Both the position numbers and the translations under genes were made by a program. The notes under the pieces are model-generated. The model was not told the DNA's origin, searched no databases, and was given only the letters and a program-made list of their open reading frames with translations. From Chondrosia reniformis (Eukaryota > Porifera > Demospongiae > Chondrillida > Chondrillidae): DNA of 64,000 nt. Below, in pieces: positions 11,901-21,320 of the stretch. Positions within the stretch are counted from its first letter, which is position 1, and every line of letters begins with the position of its first letter. The stretch is from positions 4,563,501-4,627,500 of the forward strand of contig OX359195.1 of assembly GCA_947172415.1 (NCBI GenBank). The letters run 5' to 3'.

Positions 11901-14900
11901 AAACTAGTGAAATTAGGACAAAATATGTTGACTGATAACAACTAATAGGCAAACATGATGCAGCAACCATAAGCTTTTGCAAAGTTTGTAGGAATTCTGG
12001 AATGAAAAGATTGGCAATTTATCAAAATTGGTCAAGTGATGTTTACAGAATTGACACCAAAAATGGCCATGTAGTATTAATATTCAACTTCTGACAACAT
12101 GCATATTTGCAGACACAGGCAAAATAGAGTTTTTAATGCATTAACTCTTCTTATTTAATTAGGGCAAAGGATGAATTGAAAAAAATGCGTACTGCACAAC
12201 ATAAGCATAATTATGATCAGAAACATGCAAAGAGAGTTCAAAGGAATGTTGAAAACTTACGTTTACCATCTAATTTACTGCAGAATATAAAGAAGGAAAA
12301 GGAACGAAGGTACTTAAACACATACATACATACGTATGAAAGGAGTTGATTGTTCACTAAGTGAAGTTATTAAGGGCTTAAAACATTGTACTTGTGTAAG
12401 TATATCAAATGTAGCAAAATTGTAATATTTTACATATTCATTTTTAACCACAATAATTTATTGCTTAAAATATAGTATAGAACCATTTAGGTTAATTTTC
12501 TTCATGGCTGAAAATGATCCTGGCAAAGGTATTATGTTGTGCATATGTATATTTATGTAATGTAAGTATGCTCAATTACCCACTGCTAGATGTTTCCCTG
12601 TACAGCACGTTTGTACGTATGTCTAAACAATCATGTTAGCTTGACTCTCTCATTTGTTTGTGTCAAAAGTTAGATATAGATTCAGTGTATTATTTACTGA
12701 TGCTCTCTCTACTGTAGTAAACTCTTAGACAGCTTGAAAGATACAGGGAAAGGCTCACATAAAGCTACTGTATTAAAAAGGATGAAAGAAAAACCTAAAA
12801 TTTCAAGGTTTGTAATGCTAAACATGTAGTGAAGTAAGAGAGTGAATATTACAAAGCTTGTACGTACATTGGCAATGATGGAGAAATGAATAATCACTGA
12901 AAGATATTGCATTGACCAGCCCAGTGACCAAAGTCTTATCTTGACTGTGAGAGTGAAGTCTTATGAAATGGCAACGTGTGGTTGCCTAAGATTCATCCAA
13001 AATGGAAAAGTCATCAAAAACTATTTATTTCACCCACCTTTGGGTTCATCAGTGTGTAATATCTTCCAGTGATTAATAATTTTCCCTGACGTAAAGTGTC
13101 TGTATATGGTACCAGACAGAAAACAACTATTTTGAGTTTAGGCGCCCCCTCAAAACTTTAACTAATTGCTGGTTCTTAGATATCCGGTTAACTGATTCCA
13201 GTCATTGCTTGATTGCCGTCAATTTTAAGACCATATCTTGCAGAAAACGTTTTTGCTCAAGCTTTATGTTACATAGTATTAGTAAGGTTGATTTTATAAT
13301 CCATTTTGTTCGTTCAATGTTCTACACTAAGGAAGAGAAAGCTAATTTTAAGCTAGAAAATGAAAGCCAACTGAACGTCCACCATTTTTTGATGGATATA
13401 TATATATACAAGGTTACGAACAGAAAGCCATGCGTTAACATAATTTCTGAAAACAACATAGGGCCCCTAAAAACTGAACAGTCATCATCCATATCTTTGC
13501 CCATAGCTGACTAATGCGTAAGATTTATTAATAAATAGAATAAATTTGCTACACCTCTCTTACAGTTTTCGCTACGGGCATACTAAAGTAGTATTAATCG
13601 ACAAAGTTAAAATATTGAAGACGTGCTAACGTACTTCTCCTAGGTGTGATATTAGTCAGAATCAAGGATGATTCACTAAAGGTGATAAATAGTTAGTGCA
13701 TACAGTGCTTATTCAATCTACGGTAAGCGGTTATATTACGTATGTATGTGTCTACGCCTTATCTACGGGCGTAGATAAAAATGTATACGCTCTTGCTATG
13801 TATCCTATTACGGGTTTATCTACGGGCATAATACGTCAACTTTTTTCTGTCTTGTACCGTATATACATACATATATAAAGGGTTCATATGCTATTATTAA
13901 AACACTTAATTTATATATAAATTCAAATGAATTTCATGAATTCCTATGCCTTTTTAGCCATGATTCCAGGCTGCTTGAATGCCATGACAATGGTGTACAT
14001 ATTAGCTATAGTCCATTGCTTTGGATTTTTGCACTTTTCAGGAAACAGTGACAGTAGAAAAATGCATTAATATATATGGACGTACACACACAGAAAAAAG
14101 TCAAAGCAAGTAGTTCGAGTTTAAAAAGACTCATGGGGCGCCGGGCGCCCCTAAGTAAACTCAAACTACTTGGTTGGTACAAATTAGATGTCCGGTTCTA
14201 GTTAGATGTCCGGTTAACCGATTCCGGTCGACTCTTGTTCTATGCCGTCCATTTTGCAAGGTCATATCTTGTAGAAAACGCTTTCACGCAAGCTTTACAT
14301 TACATAGTATTCGTAAGTATGGTTTCTAAATCCTTTTCGTTCGTCTAATGTTTGACGCTAAGGAAGAGAAAGCTAGTTTTAAGCTAGAAAACGAAAGCCA
14401 GCCGAACGTCCACCATTTTGGTGACAGATATATATACAAGTAAATAAAAACATTTAAAAAATGAAATGAGAAGTATGATGGCTGAAGTAGGGATAGTGCG
14501 CCCAAACATGGAAGTGATGTGTATTGTTAAGTCACTGAAATTTGAGGCAGTATATATTCCATTTGTGTATTGTTAGCCTTATTATATGATCATTGTCTTG
14601 TTTCATTGCTTTTTCTAGATGTGATAGGTACTGTTGCAGGGACTGCCATCCCTACTTCTCATTTCATTTTTTAAATGTTTTATTTACTTGTATTCCTTCT
14701 TTTTTTATACTTATTAAAACTAGTTTGTAAGTTTTTTTGGTAATAACTCGAAATAACGTTGTAGTCGAAGATACAGAGGATATGACCAGGAACTCCTAAT
14801 TAGAAAATGGCTACAAAAAGGTTCCAATTTTCTTATGCGCCACAGAAAACCGTCTTTGCACAAATCGTTTGAAGACAGAAAGGTGCCTATTCCCTAGTTG

Positions 14901-17900
14901 CTAAAACTTTTAGACGATATGCCCCTAAGATGTATTTATCTACAAGCGCATTTATGCACTAGCGTGAAATAAAAGGAAGAATAATAATAATAATAATAAG
15001 AATAAGAAGAAGAAAATTAGGAAAACCGGAAGAAGGCCTGAAACCATTTACAAACTTAGAGCCTTTATGCGTTCTTGAAAACAGCTTCCCTCAATTGAAA
15101 TCATACAAAAAAGACACATTAAGAGTTTAAAAGAGGTAAAAACGCAGTGTCTGGGTGGTTCCCCATTACCCAAGGAGTGAGGCAGGGGTGTGTGATGTCG
15201 CCATGGCTGTTTAATGTGTTTATGGATGGAATAATGAGAGAAACAATGGAGAAGTTACAGGGTGGGGTTGAGCTAACAACTACCAACATGCAGCTGATAC
15301 TCTTTGCGGATGATATAGTGATGGTGACGGAGAAGAAGGAAGATATGCAGACAAACTTGGGTGAGATGAAGAAAGTGATGGATAAGTGGGGAATGAAGAT
15401 GCACTTGGGGAAGACAAAGGTGATGATGGTGAGCAGGACAGAAGAGGATTGTAACCTGAACATAGAAGGTGAAGACATTGAAACTGTCAAGAAGCTGAAG
15501 TACCTAGGAGCAATGATCAGTTCAGATGGGTTATGTGATGAAGAAATTGAACAGCGCGTGGGGGCAGCAGCAAAGGTGGTAGGTGCTATGAGGAAGGAGG
15601 TGCTGGAAAGAAGAGAGTTACTGAAGAAAACAAAGTTGAGGGTATTCAATGCAATGGTGGTGCCTACCCTCATCTATGGTTGCGATACCTGGACCATGCA
15701 GAGAAGACATGAAAGCAAGTTACAAGCATCTGAAATGATGTTTTTAAGGAGAGTGGAAGGTGTGTCAAGGCTGGACAGAGTTAAAAATGAAGATGTGAGG
15801 AGATCACTTGGACAGGAAGCAGTAGTAGATATGGTGAAGGAGAAGCAAAGAAGATGGAAGGTGAAGATGGAGGAAATGAATGCAGACCGATTGGTGAAGC
15901 AAGTGTATGAAGAAGAAATGACAGGAAAGAGACCTAGAGGAAGACCAAAGAAGCGGTGGACAGAAAATTTTAAATAAATGACTCATCTATAGCTAATATT
16001 TTGACTAAGGAACATGAACTCTATGTATATCAGGCTACCTCCTGCATAGGAGATTTTTGCCATTATTGAATGATGATGATGATGAAAAACGCATTCACTG
16101 CCTACTTATAAGATGTTAACCCGTAATACATTGAATACGGCATCCATATTTTTTTCGGGCCATCCCTACTTAGAGAGTACTACCGTACTCTCTGATACAA
16201 GGTTACGAACAGGAAGCCATACGTTAACATAATTTCTGAAAACAATATAGGGGCGCCGCAGGTGCCCCTATAATATAAGTAATATTGACAATAATGAATT
16301 AGAAAGACAAAGAAGGATTGTTCAGTGATAATGGTATTGGTATTAGCGATTTAAAAGCGATTCACTCAGTGACAATGACAATATTAACAACTGAAGCACT
16401 TCAATAATGTCATAAGGTACAATCACATGACTAATGAATGTAATTACTATATACTACACATAGTGGTTAGCACAAATATGTCTGTCCTATAGTTCTGCTA
16501 AGAGTGCTCTCTTCAACACTCCTCCTCACTCGCTGGCAGAACACTTGATAAGTCCAATCAAGGTACGCAGCTTGACGAATACATTCTAGGGTAGTCCTTT
16601 TGTCAGCATATCAGCGATCATCTCTTGTGTTGGACAGTACTTCACTTCAACTGTTCCATCCGTCACTAAGTCTCGGATAAAATGGTACTTGATTGAGATG
16701 TGCTTTGAGTGTCCATGAAACTGTGGGCCCTTAGTCATTGTAATGGCAGATTGGTTATCCTCATAGATCACCATTGATCCTAGTGGCTCAGTGATCAAAT
16801 CTGTGAGAAGGTGCTGTAGCCACAATGCCTCTTGGGCTGTAGAGGCCAAGGCAACATATTCAGCTTCGGCTGTCGACAGAGCAACACTTGTTTGCTTCTT
16901 GCTCCTCCAGCTTATGGCTCCACCGCCGATTTCCGACACATATCCAGCTGTGGACTTTCTGTCATCAAGATCACCTCCCCAATCCACATCAGAAACTCCT
17001 ACACAGTCGCAATTCTCCTGGGGCTTAAAGACAAGTCCAAAGTCACTCGTGCCTTTCAGATACCTCATGACCCTCTTCACTGCGATCCAGTGACGAGTAG
17101 TGGGATTTGCAGAGAACTTGGCAACATTGCTGACTGCATACGAAATGTCGGGTCTAGTAGCCACAGACCAATTGCAGATTGATAGATATGCTGATCAAAC
17201 GGCTCGTCCGCTTCATTTATTTTCACAAGCTTGTTGCTTGAATCAACTGGAGTAGGGCTGATTTTTGCCTTTCTCCATTCCAAATTTCTTCAGAATAGAC
17301 TCGGCATATGCAGGTTGTCTGATCCAAACACTGCCAGTTGCTTCATCCTGTACAATCTTCATGCCTAGGAAGTGATGAAGTTTTCCAAGGTCCTTAATAT
17401 CAAATCGAGAAGCAAGCCTTTTTTTTCACTTCAGTTAGCTTCTTGTTACTTTGAGCAGTGATAATGACGTCATCAACGTAGATACCTAGATAGACTGCCT
17501 CTCCTCCTGAAGGTCTGTACACGCATGTATCAGTTGCTGATTGAACGAAACTCATCTTCTTTAGATGATTGTGAAGAGCAGTGTTCCAGCAACGTGGAGA
17601 TTGCTTTAGACCATAGATACTTTTCTTCAATTTGCAAACAAGATGCTCTTTGCCAGGAATGACAAATCCTTCAGGCTGTTTCATGTACACTTCCTCCTCG
17701 AGCTCTCCATTGAGAAAAGCTGTAGTGGCATCTACCTGATGCAGCTTCAGGCCCTGTTGAACTGACAGTGCAATGAGTGACTACTTCCATCTTGGGCACT
17801 ATGGAGCTTGCTTCCAGAGCAGTAACAAGTATATACACTGTAGGACTCGGGCAAACTTGCCAACAAGTGGACAACCATGTCCTCCTCCTCAACCAGACTA

Positions 17901-20900
17901 CAGATGACTGCCAGCTCATCGAATATCTCAATCAGCTTGCGAAGGTGTTCCTGAACTGAATCCCCTTCTTTCAGCTTAAGAGAATACAGTTTTTTCCGTA
18001 ACTGCAGTTTATTTGCCCACGTTTTCTTTTGAAACTGATTGGACAGTTTTCTCCAGACAACAACTGGGTCAACTGGATCACCAAGCAGGTACTGCAGTGA
18101 AGGCTCAATAGACAGTACGATGGGTGCCAAAGCCCGATCCTGACGAGCAACGAATTTCGCGGCATTTTCTGCCTCGTCGGCTGGGGCTTGTTCTGTGCCA
18201 GAAACTATTGACCACAGTCCTTCTCTCATCAGTACCATGTGGCACTGCAGTTTTCAAGTGGGATAGTTTGACCCTTTCAGAGGGGCATCGGAAACCGACT
18301 TGACGGCCTCTGCCATTTCGGAATACCACAAGATGAAACTCCTCGTACTAGTAACAAAAACACAATAACGTCTCTAGTACGCAGTGGGAGTGTGGATTGG
18401 TCCCATAACCTGTTAGTAATAGCGATTCGAAAGCGATTCACTCAGCGACAATGACAACTTTACCAACTGAAGCACTTCAATAATTTCATAAGGTACAATC
18501 ACATGACTAATGAATATAATTACTATACACTACACATAGTGGTTAGCACAAATATGTCTGTCCTATAGTTCTGCTAAGAGTGCTCTCTTCAACAAATGGA
18601 ACATTAAAAATAGCTGGATTCAATTAACAATGTTTTACGAAAGTACTCCAAATTAAGGACCGAATGCGAGATTGGCATATTAGGGGTAAAATTAGCAAGG
18701 GAGTCTGTTTTTGGAGATGAAATAATGAGAAGATGCACCCCAAGAGGTTGGAATGATATTCCAGCATTGCCACAAGATGAATTGAACTTCCTGAAACAAA
18801 CACTCTTTTTGCGAGTTCCCACGATTTTGGAGTTACCCAGAAGAATTAAAAAATGGGTAATAGCGCGCGAGTCACTAGCCCAGGCCTGCAAACGGCTCAG
18901 AACAAATATACTATAGAGCTATTTTTTTATTCTTATATTAAAAACTATCAATTCTCTTTTTGATTATGTATTTTGCTCTCTTTTATTGAGTACGTATATA
19001 CTTTAATAGCATTATACGTACATACTTATATACAACATTATTCATATAAGGTCATTAATTATCCATTGTTCAGTTAAAAATGGTTAAATGAAAAAGATGT
19101 TTTAAGGGGGCGGGTGCACCTTTCGCGCTAAAATAGCAAAACATTTCTTTGCTTCCATTTGTGCTGTGCATCGAACGAATTCGTTATATATAGCCATACA
19201 CAGTAGGATTTGTACATCTATATTACCTTTACCGACGTTTCTTACGCTGTAAGCCAACTGCTTCTTGAGAATTTCGTAGAAAAAGAAGCCAACCGGGAAG
19301 GTATTTTTACCGCCTAGTACAGCCATTTTCCCCTGTAATTCGCTGGCAGGGCTTCTAATTGCATTTTCAGGAAGTACTTCATGCCTATACGAGAGGGATT
19401 TCCTGGAATACGGCAGGAAATAGGCTAAACAGATTCTCATTGTATCCATTATGCCGCCATTTTCTCATTATTCAGTACTTTATAGAGAAATTCCTCTCGT
19501 GTGATCAAAGCATGGGTAGCAGTGAACAGTTGTACAAACTTTCAAGCACATAAAATAAAGCATGCAGGAATAAGACAGTAAAAATAAAGTTACAGAGTAT
19601 AATCCCACATGATTATACTAGAGTAGTGATGTCATCAGCGGAAGTGGACGAATTCAAGTAGAATATTTCAGTATTCCATCGCGCTTTCGTCGCTAGCTTC
19701 GATCTGGAAATTTCTTCTCCCGCCCAACCTGCTCACAGACTATCAACCGACGTGAAGAAAGCGACCCTTTTCGTAGATCCTATTACGGGCAGGTTGCACT
19801 ATGAATATCATTTGTGGTCACTTAAGCTATGAATATGCAGGAGCGATAATTAGGTGCACCCGCCACCTTAAAAGTAAGCTATATCTACCAAGATCTTCAT
19901 GTTATATTAACCAGTTGCATTTCCACTACATTCAATCACTTTTGGGAGTGTCCTATATAATGCTGACACTTTATAGGTGTGACTATTTCCCAAAAGTCCC
20001 TAATACCAATGGCAATAGGTGTGACTGTTTCCCAAAAGTCCCTAATACCAATGGCAATTTATCAAAATTGGTCAAGTGATGTTTACAGAATTGACACCAA
20101 AATGTCTTGCCCTCTGTTCGTTTGATTACAGAGTAAATCATAATCGTATCCATGATCTTGTGTAATGATATGGTGTATGAGGGACTTTGTTCCCATAAGG
20201 GAGGCTTGATACCCCTCATCAGAAGTCTTTAAAGGGATTGTTATTCCAAAACCTCCTAGTCTGGCTGGTAAGGAGAAAAGATTAGTCTCTAAATCACAAG
20301 GTGGTAACCTATCAGCGAGGGCAGGTATCAAATATGACTATATCAAGGCAGATGAATCGTCCGCATACCAGACCTGCTTGCAAAGATGTTCGAGCTTCCG
20401 TATCAGATGGCCAGACCATACATAGCCATCGCTAAAGGGTCACCCTGTGTTGTGCCCTCCTTTGAGAGCAGGCAATCACCATCAACAAATAAATTTGTAG
20501 AAGTCCTGTAGGATAGCAGCAATAGATGGACATACTCGTCTGATGTTATGTAAGGCTACCAGGTGATTTAGGGAATTGAAAGCGTTAGATGCATCAACAA
20601 AAAGAACAGCTTCAGTGTCAGCCAATTCAAAACCCTCTCTAGTAGCATGTACAGCAGCTTCAATGCCTGATATCTGACCTTCACACATTTGTTGACAACC
20701 CATAGCATCCTGGATGTCAGGCTTTAGGCAGTAGGCTACAGATTGTGCAATATGCAGTATTATATCAACTTTTTTCTGTCTTGTACCGTACGTAGAATAG
20801 CTTCAAGAAGTGGTATCAACAGTTAGTAAGGTTGTGTTACTGGCTGTTACCCATTTTACACGTTTTTCTTTAACATATGTTAGCAAAATCAAAGCAAAAC

Positions 20901-21149
20901 AGTTCATATATATAGCTGCATGTATCCCTTAAAGTATTCATTTTTCTGTGTGGTACCTCATACCTGCCTTAACATATTTTCATTGTTTTTTCTGCTGGTA
21001 TTCCCTCACATTTTTTAGCACCATTTTAAATAAAAAGGCCTCTGTTAAATTCTTAAAGGATGAATTAGCAAAAACATCTTATTCAGTAGAAGCTGCAAAT
21101 TCATTCTTACAACAGCACTTCAACCGACAAACTATTTCTAGAGTGCCAA
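9000..21149 (+). CDS. NOL7: NOL7-like nucleolar protein (four exons; last exon uncertain)
   Basis: NOL7 is a nucleolar protein of U3 snoRNP-dependent small-subunit rRNA processing. Exons: 9000-9124, 12163-12309, 12718-12807, 21019-21149, with consistent GT-AG borders and phases, 164 codons so far. Read in order: [11 protein letters not shown] and [16 protein letters not shown] (acidic N-terminus; compare the DEAPEELTF region of human NOL7), a basic helical stretch [19 protein letters not shown], then [18 protein letters not shown], and a C-terminal block [35 protein letters not shown] matching the NOL7 C-terminal domain. Start: the first ATG after the divergent promoter. Intron 1 holds a whole DNA transposon; intron 3 is 8.2 kb of TEs. 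The C-terminal exon is unclear (see 21223-21292). Family call rests on short motifs and order; fairly sure. Confidence 0.7.
9559..10675 (+). pseudogene. SAP-like plus SWIM zinc-finger protein of the transposon, broken
   Basis: Starts [20 protein letters not shown]. Residues about 15-55 look like a SAP-type helix pair ([20 protein letters not shown]). A stop (TGA, 9910-9912) ends the first frame after YHYLVNS, but the same frame goes on with [25 protein letters not shown] finger then follows: [20 protein letters not shown] (CxC...CxH). A second stop and frameshifts precede a later piece, [16 protein letters not shown]. Such SAP/SWIM proteins usually continue into a YqaJ-type nuclease, which is missing. 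Relic; the family link is from domain order. Confidence 0.6.
10611..11354 (-). pseudogene. THAP-domain transposase-like protein, one nonsense codon, catalytic part lost
   Basis: ATG at 11354 opens [19 protein letters not shown], then FYVFPADK and an in-frame TAA (11265-11267, codon 30), then [16 protein letters not shown] and ICSRHFVG. With the stop ignored this is a full C2CH THAP zinc finger (C5/C6-x-x-x-C, C and H of ICSRHF) with the invariant Trp. After a basic linker comes a coiled coil ([19 protein letters not shown]) and [20 protein letters not shown], the box that precedes the DDE_4-type catalytic domain in THAP transposases. The DDE domain is absent. The 3' end converges on the SWIM relic. 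Confidence 0.7.
11471..11640 (+). repeat. tRNA-derived SINE, copy 1 (best tRNA-like head)
   Basis: 11478-11549 folds like a tRNA: a perfect 7-bp acceptor stem (GCAATTG with CAATTGC), an A-box-like TAGCTCAGTGGCAGAGC and a B box GGTTCAATTCC. The anticodon arm has two extra bases around a CAT triplet, so a working tRNA is unlikely. A shared non-tRNA body follows (TTCTTTCATGTTTTTCCCTC ... CTTGTGGTTTGATTATCA). Other copies: 35538-35665, 38245-38400 and 44365-44515. Confidence 0.8.
12310..12717. other. NOL7 intron 2
   Basis: Begins GTACTT and ends CTGTAG. AT-rich; no repeat family of this window and no ORF seen. Confidence 0.5.
13140..13480 (+). repeat. Composite repeat F1+B, copy 2 (uninterrupted)
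   Basis: F1 (TATCCGGTTAACTGATTCC ... GAACGTCCACCATTTT) runs straight into unit B (CAAGGTTACGAACAGAAAGC ... TTTCTGAAAACAACATAGGG). It is bounded by GC-rich GGCGCCCCC / GGGCCCC words. The neighbouring copy at 14108-16270 has the same ends but carries a large insertion between F1 and B. Non-autonomous; class unknown. Confidence 0.65.
13700..13880. repeat. Short repeat with clustered TACGGGC words
   Basis: Repeats of ATCTACGGGC and TATTACGGG occur several times here, and TCCTATTACGGGC recurs at 19775-19795. The end TCTGTCTTGTACCGTA (13844-13859) recurs at 20775-20790. These look like shared terminal pieces of a small repeat family; borders not resolved. Confidence 0.4.
14108..14445 (+). repeat. 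Hairpin stem plus repeat F1, copy 3
   Basis: 14108-14172 is a foldback: CAAGTAGTTCGAGTTTA pairs with TAAACTCAAACTACTTG around a GGGGCGCCGGGCGCCCC core. F1 follows directly, closely matching 13160-13410. F1 is then cut by the A-C element at the TATATACAAG site. Confidence 0.65.
14446..14692. repeat. Foldback repeat family A, copy 1
   Basis: The ends are inverted: AAGTAAATAAAAACATTTAA on the left and TTAAATGTTTTATTTACTT on the right, followed inward by GAGAAGTA..GGGAT / ATCCCTACTTCTC. It matches the large hairpin at 31658-32033 (GCGCCCAAACA..GAAGTG, GTTAGCCTTAT.ATATGATCA..GTCTTGTTTC). The neighbour on its right is family C in both copies. Confidence 0.65.
15147..15977 (+). CDS. Reverse transcriptase C-terminal part of the RTE-like LINE
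   Basis: 276 codons, open from the truncation point to a TAA stop; there is no genuine start codon (the first codon is GTG). In order: [20 protein letters not shown] (RT motif with RQG..SP), [13 protein letters not shown] with the catalytic [32 protein letters not shown] (YLG thumb motif), [37 protein letters not shown] and a basic end [14 protein letters not shown]. This is the layout of the animal endonuclease/reverse-transcriptase LINE proteins; the endonuclease and most of the RT fingers are absent. A related, decayed copy lies at 46025-47800 on the minus strand. Confidence 0.85.
   Translation: MSGWFPITQGVRQGCVMSPWLFNVFMDGIMRETMEKLQGGVELTTTNMQLILFADDIVMVTEKKEDMQTNLGEMKKVMDKWGMKMHLGKTKVMMVSRTEEDCNLNIEGEDIETVKKLKYLGAMISSDGLCDEEIEQRVGAAAKVVGAMRKEVLERRELLKKTKLRVFNAMVVPTLIYGCDTWTMQRRHESKLQASEMMFLRRVEGVSRLDRVKNEDVRRSLGQEAVVDMVKEKQRRWKVKMEEMNADRLVKQVYEEEMTGKRPRGRPKKRWTENFK
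15147..16084 (+). mobile_element. 5'-truncated RTE-like LINE insertion with 9-bp target duplication
   Basis: Bounded by the direct repeat AAAAACGCA (15138-15146 and 16085-16093). Starts abruptly inside the reverse transcriptase and ends in an (ATG)n tail at about 16067-16084, a usual 3' end for RTE-type LINEs. The clean duplication and the ORF open to its stop suggest a recent insertion. It sits in a family C repeat, itself inside an F1/B repeat, within NOL7 intron 3: three levels of nesting. Confidence 0.85.
16199..16270 (+). repeat. Unit B, right-hand end of the interrupted F1+B repeat
   Basis: CAAGGTTACGAACAGGAAGC ... AATTTCTGAAAACAATATAG, then GGGGCGCCGCAGGTGCCCC, a GC-rich foldback. The same unit is at 13408-13475 (plus) and 48830-48900 (minus). 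Confidence 0.6.
16335..16518 (-). repeat. 3' LTR of the Copia element
   Basis: 184 bp; aligns with 18411-18594 without gaps, with about a dozen differences by eye. Its outer terminal TG has become TA on the plus strand, next to target repeat AATGG. Confidence 0.88.
16586..18316 (-). pseudogene. Copia Gag-RT-RNase H remnant, several disabling changes
   Basis: ATG at 18316 opens Gag ([18 protein letters not shown]); a TGA at 18254-18256 stands where copia Gag has Trp, then [11 protein letters not shown] and [17 protein letters not shown]. Near 17780-17800 Gag (IVPKMEVVT) meets RT ([20 protein letters not shown]), marking a large deletion. RT continues with [24 protein letters not shown] and [10 protein letters not shown] (catalytic YVDD), then frameshifts at a T-run near 17420, at about 17275 and near 17165. 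RNase H follows: [62 protein letters not shown] and MLTKGLP. Dead. Confidence 0.88.
18411..18594 (-). repeat. 5' LTR of the Copia element
   Basis: 184 bp, TGTTAGTAATAGCG ... CTCTTCAACA on the plus strand, so TG...CA in either direction; followed by AATGG target repeat. On the minus strand the primer-binding site follows immediately. Confidence 0.88.
18600..18916 (+). pseudogene. BEN-domain-like C-terminal ORF, TE-associated
   Basis: Plus frame to the TAG-type stop at 18916: [47 protein letters not shown] and a closing QACKRLR. The LA.E..FG...M.RCT and LP..EL..LK..LF spacing resembles BEN domains of cnidarian transposon-linked proteins as I recall them. An upstream stop breaks it. The Copia element landed just before it. 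Function unknown. Confidence 0.4.
19974..20057. repeat. 42-bp unit in exact tandem, two copies
   Basis: 19974-20015 and 20016-20057 differ at one base (TAGGTGTGACTATTTCCC versus ...CTGTTTCCC). Directly after, 20054-20101 repeats 12010-12060 almost exactly (AATTTATCAAAATTGGTCAA ... AGAATTGACACCAAAA), so this is an edge of an interspersed repeat. Confidence 0.8.
20083..20710 (-). pseudogene. Reverse transcriptase relic (retroelement of uncertain clade)
   Basis: Minus strand: [38 protein letters not shown] (catalytic FVDASNAF), [20 protein letters not shown] (TTQGDP primer-grip region), [10 protein letters not shown] (catalytic YADD), and after a gap [31 protein letters not shown] stop and frameshifts separate the pieces. 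The [12 protein letters not shown] and [11 protein letters not shown] words are typical of a retroelement group common in cnidarians; I do not name the clade. Confidence 0.65.
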
Positions 21150-21222
21150 GTAAGTTATGCATTGTTTTTATCTTTATTTTATTTATCTGTGGTATATATT
21201 GCATGTTATATTATTATTAAAG

Positions 21223-21292
21223 ATTGCCCCTTCAGCATAGTGCTGGTATTAATGGGGAACCTTATATACGAAAGAGTAAAACTAATAAATAG
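21223..21292 (+). CDS. NOL7: Possible final exon of NOL7 (phase conflict)
   Basis: After GTAAGT at 21150 and an AAAG acceptor at 21222, one frame reads RLPLQHSAGINGEPYIRKSK then TNK and TAG. The basic tail and RLP start resemble the C-terminus of NOL7. It needs an incoming phase of 2, while the exon at 21019-21149 ends in phase 1. Either a one-base difference exists here or the true last exon lies elsewhere. Low confidence. Confidence 0.25.
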
Positions 21293-21320
21293 GAAAATAA
21301 TAAATTAATTTAAACAATTG

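Larger units (their letters stand above)
14693..16205 (-). repeat. Repeat family C, copy 1, interrupted by an RTE-type LINE
   Basis: Read on the minus strand, 16205-16085 then 15146-14693 follows the family C order seen at 31090-31655: GAGAGTACGGTAGTACTCTC, TAAGTAGGGATGG, CAATGTATTA, an (AAG)n/(TTC)n stretch, TATTCCCTAG and TAAAACTAGT. The LINE at 15147-16084 is inserted in it. No coding capacity of its own. Confidence 0.6.
16335..18594 (-). mobile_element. Internally deleted Copia (Ty1/copia) LTR retrotransposon
   Basis: Two 184-bp LTRs (16335-16518 and 18411-18594) and a 5-bp target duplication AATGG (16330-16334 and 18595-18599). The element reads on the minus strand. Just inside the 5' LTR, the minus strand reads GGTTATGGGACC, complementary (one mismatch to the human sequence I recall) to the anticodon region of initiator tRNA-Met; half-tRNA priming is known for Drosophila copia. 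A purine tract GAGTGAGGAGGAG abuts the 3' LTR. Only 1,892 bp lie between the LTRs: Gag joins directly to the RT middle, so nucleocapsid, protease, integrase and early RT are lost. Confidence 0.9.

Noticed and set aside
15119..15673. Minus-strand ORF of 184 codons
   Set aside because: It is the shadow of the reverse-transcriptase ORF on the plus strand; its Ser/Ile-rich content has no motif.
16791..17182. Plus-strand ORFs over the Copia region
   Set aside because: Antisense shadows of the Copia RNase H; no domain.
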